A DNA stretch of 31,709 nt from Pseudoruminococcus_B sp937901805 (lineage in GTDB: Bacteria; Bacillota; Clostridia; Oscillospirales; Ruminococcaceae), in the NCBI GenBank assembly GCA_963560245.1, contig CAUWNS010000021.1, positions 1 through 31,709 of the forward strand. Reading direction: 5' to 3'. Positions 30,918 through 31,709 of this stretch are shown one piece after another. The notes beneath the pieces are model-generated. The model was given only the letters and a program-made list of their open reading frames with translations, was not told the DNA's origin and ran no database searches. How positions within the stretch are numbered: position 1 is the stretch's first letter; each line of letters begins with the position of its first letter. The position numbers and the translations under genes are program-made.

Positions 30918-31709
30918 ATGAACCTTTCTTATCTGGTACGCCGGATTGCAGATATGAATTATAAAAATATGTTTCACACCATAGAAAAAATACATAAACG
31001 CTCTGGGAAAAACCGTATATTTTTGTTTTGCGATATGGTCTGGTGCGGATTTCGCTATCTCGCAGGTTATGCAGACTACGATCTGTTCCAGTTTTATCGT
31101 TTAAATTCTGTCCAGCGCGCAACCTACCTGACTCGCGGTAAAAACAACCAGGCCGTACGCCGCTTTAATCATCCGGATTATATCCACTTCTTTGAGGACA
31201 AGGCGGAGTTCAACCAAAAATTTGCCCCTTTTATTCACCGCGAATCCATGGATCTGAAGAAATCCGCTATACAGGAATTTGCTGATTTTTTGCAGCGTCA
31301 TCCTGTAATCATCGCCAAACCCGCCGATGGCATCTGCGGGAGAGGAGTGCTTAAAACTTCCCTTTCCGACTTTGTGGATGTCAAAGATATGTATCATTTC
31401 CTGATTGAATCCGGCCGCACACTGATTGAGCAGGTGATTGAACAGCATCCGGATATCTCTGCCATTTATCCAAATTCCGTGAACACTTTGAGGATTGTGA
31501 CAATCCTCAAAGAAGATCATACCGCAGATGTTGTGTTTTCCTCTATCCGCATTGGCAACAACGGCTCCTTTGTGGACAATCTCAACAGCGGAGGCATGTC
31601 CGCACTCATTGACAGCACAACCGGAATCATTACAAAGGCCGGTGAAGACAAGGATCTCCTCACCTATGAAATCCATCCGATGACGGGGAAACCCATTGTG
31701 GGCTTTGCC
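30918..31709 (+). CDS. sugar-transfer associated ATP-grasp protein (3' end outside the window)
   Basis: The frame is open from ATG 30918 to the last base, 264 codons, with no stop, so the protein is cut by the window edge. GGAGG lies eight bases before this ATG; an in-frame ATG at 30903 precedes the ribosome site. Around residues 125-140 the sequence IIAKPADGICGRGV is the ATP-grasp lysine and glycine-rich loop, followed by LIEQVIEQHPDISAIYP, SVNTLRIVTIL, SSIRIGNNGSFVDNLNSGGM and TYEIHPMTGKPIVGF. These are the marks of the sugar-transfer associated ATP-grasp family, often found in capsule and polysaccharide loci. Here it is about 12 kb from the rhamnose locus. It may catalyse ATP-dependent ligation to a glycan or a related step; the reaction is not established. 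Confidence 0.82.
   Translation, partial: MNLSYLVRRIADMNYKNMFHTIEKIHKRSGKNRIFLFCDMVWCGFRYLAGYADYDLFQFYRLNSVQRATYLTRGKNNQAVRRFNHPDYIHFFEDKAEFNQKFAPFIHRESMDLKKSAIQEFADFLQRHPVIIAKPADGICGRGVLKTSLSDFVDVKDMYHFLIESGRTLIEQVIEQHPDISAIYPNSVNTLRIVTILKEDHTADVVFSSIRIGNNGSFVDNLNSGGMSALIDSTTGIITKAGEDKDLLTYEIHPMTGKPIVGFA

Noticed and set aside
1..31709. CRISPR array, insertion sequence, or phage genes
   Set aside because: No regularly spaced repeats, no transposase frame with terminal inverted repeats, and no phage structural or replication genes were seen.

Overview
The window looks like chromosomal DNA of a low-to-mid GC Gram-positive bacterium, most likely an anaerobic Clostridia member close to Ruminococcaceae/Oscillospiraceae. 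The signs are strong AGGAGG-type ribosome binding sites, a lipobox lipoprotein with an ECF-type S component under a cobalamin riboswitch, a GldG/DUF4340 ABC module, an SPL-like radical SAM protein, and a tRNA with an encoded CCA end. The taxonomic call is inference from gene types, not a measured match.

Layout. 1-820: a leftward promoter leaving the window, tRNA-Arg(CCG), and a hairpin-rich non-coding stretch that resembles a dispersed intergenic element. 820-2800: AT-rich accessory DNA with a GNAT acetyltransferase, an ankyrin-repeat protein and a gene relic. 2919-4916: an S9 serine peptidase. 5093-6341: promoter, cobalamin riboswitch, DUF4430 lipoprotein and ECF S component. 6400-7889: a probable relic, an XRE-S24 regulator and a small upstream gene broken by one frameshift. 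8316-18236: a rhamnose-containing polysaccharide locus with four family 2 glycosyltransferases, a Wzy-like polymerase, all four dTDP-L-rhamnose genes (A, D, B, C) and a Wzx-like flippase, mostly in overlapping frames and closed by a terminator. 18259-19908: a CvrA/NhaP2-like cation/proton antiporter with a palindrome and a tandem repeat upstream. 19879-20490: a decayed MFS efflux gene. 20551-22450: WYL regulator, zinc-ribbon protein and GyrI-like protein. 22552-23439: SPL-like radical SAM protein. 23544-30409 (minus): Tex, then an operon encoding ATPase, permease, GldG-like and DUF4340 proteins. 30918-end: a sugar-transfer-type ATP-grasp protein cut by the window edge.

How the genes work together. 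The rhamnose genes make dTDP-L-rhamnose, the glycosyltransferases would build a lipid-linked repeat unit, the flippase would export it and the polymerase would join units; no initiating phosphoglycosyltransferase or chain-length regulator is in the window. The riboswitch ties the DUF4430 lipoprotein and S component to corrinoid status. The most interesting unexplained items are the riboswitch-controlled lipoprotein/S-component pair, the frameshifted small gene upstream of the XRE-S24 regulator, the operator-like repeats before the antiporter, and the intergenic element next to the tRNA. I did not find a clear, wholly novel multi-gene system.
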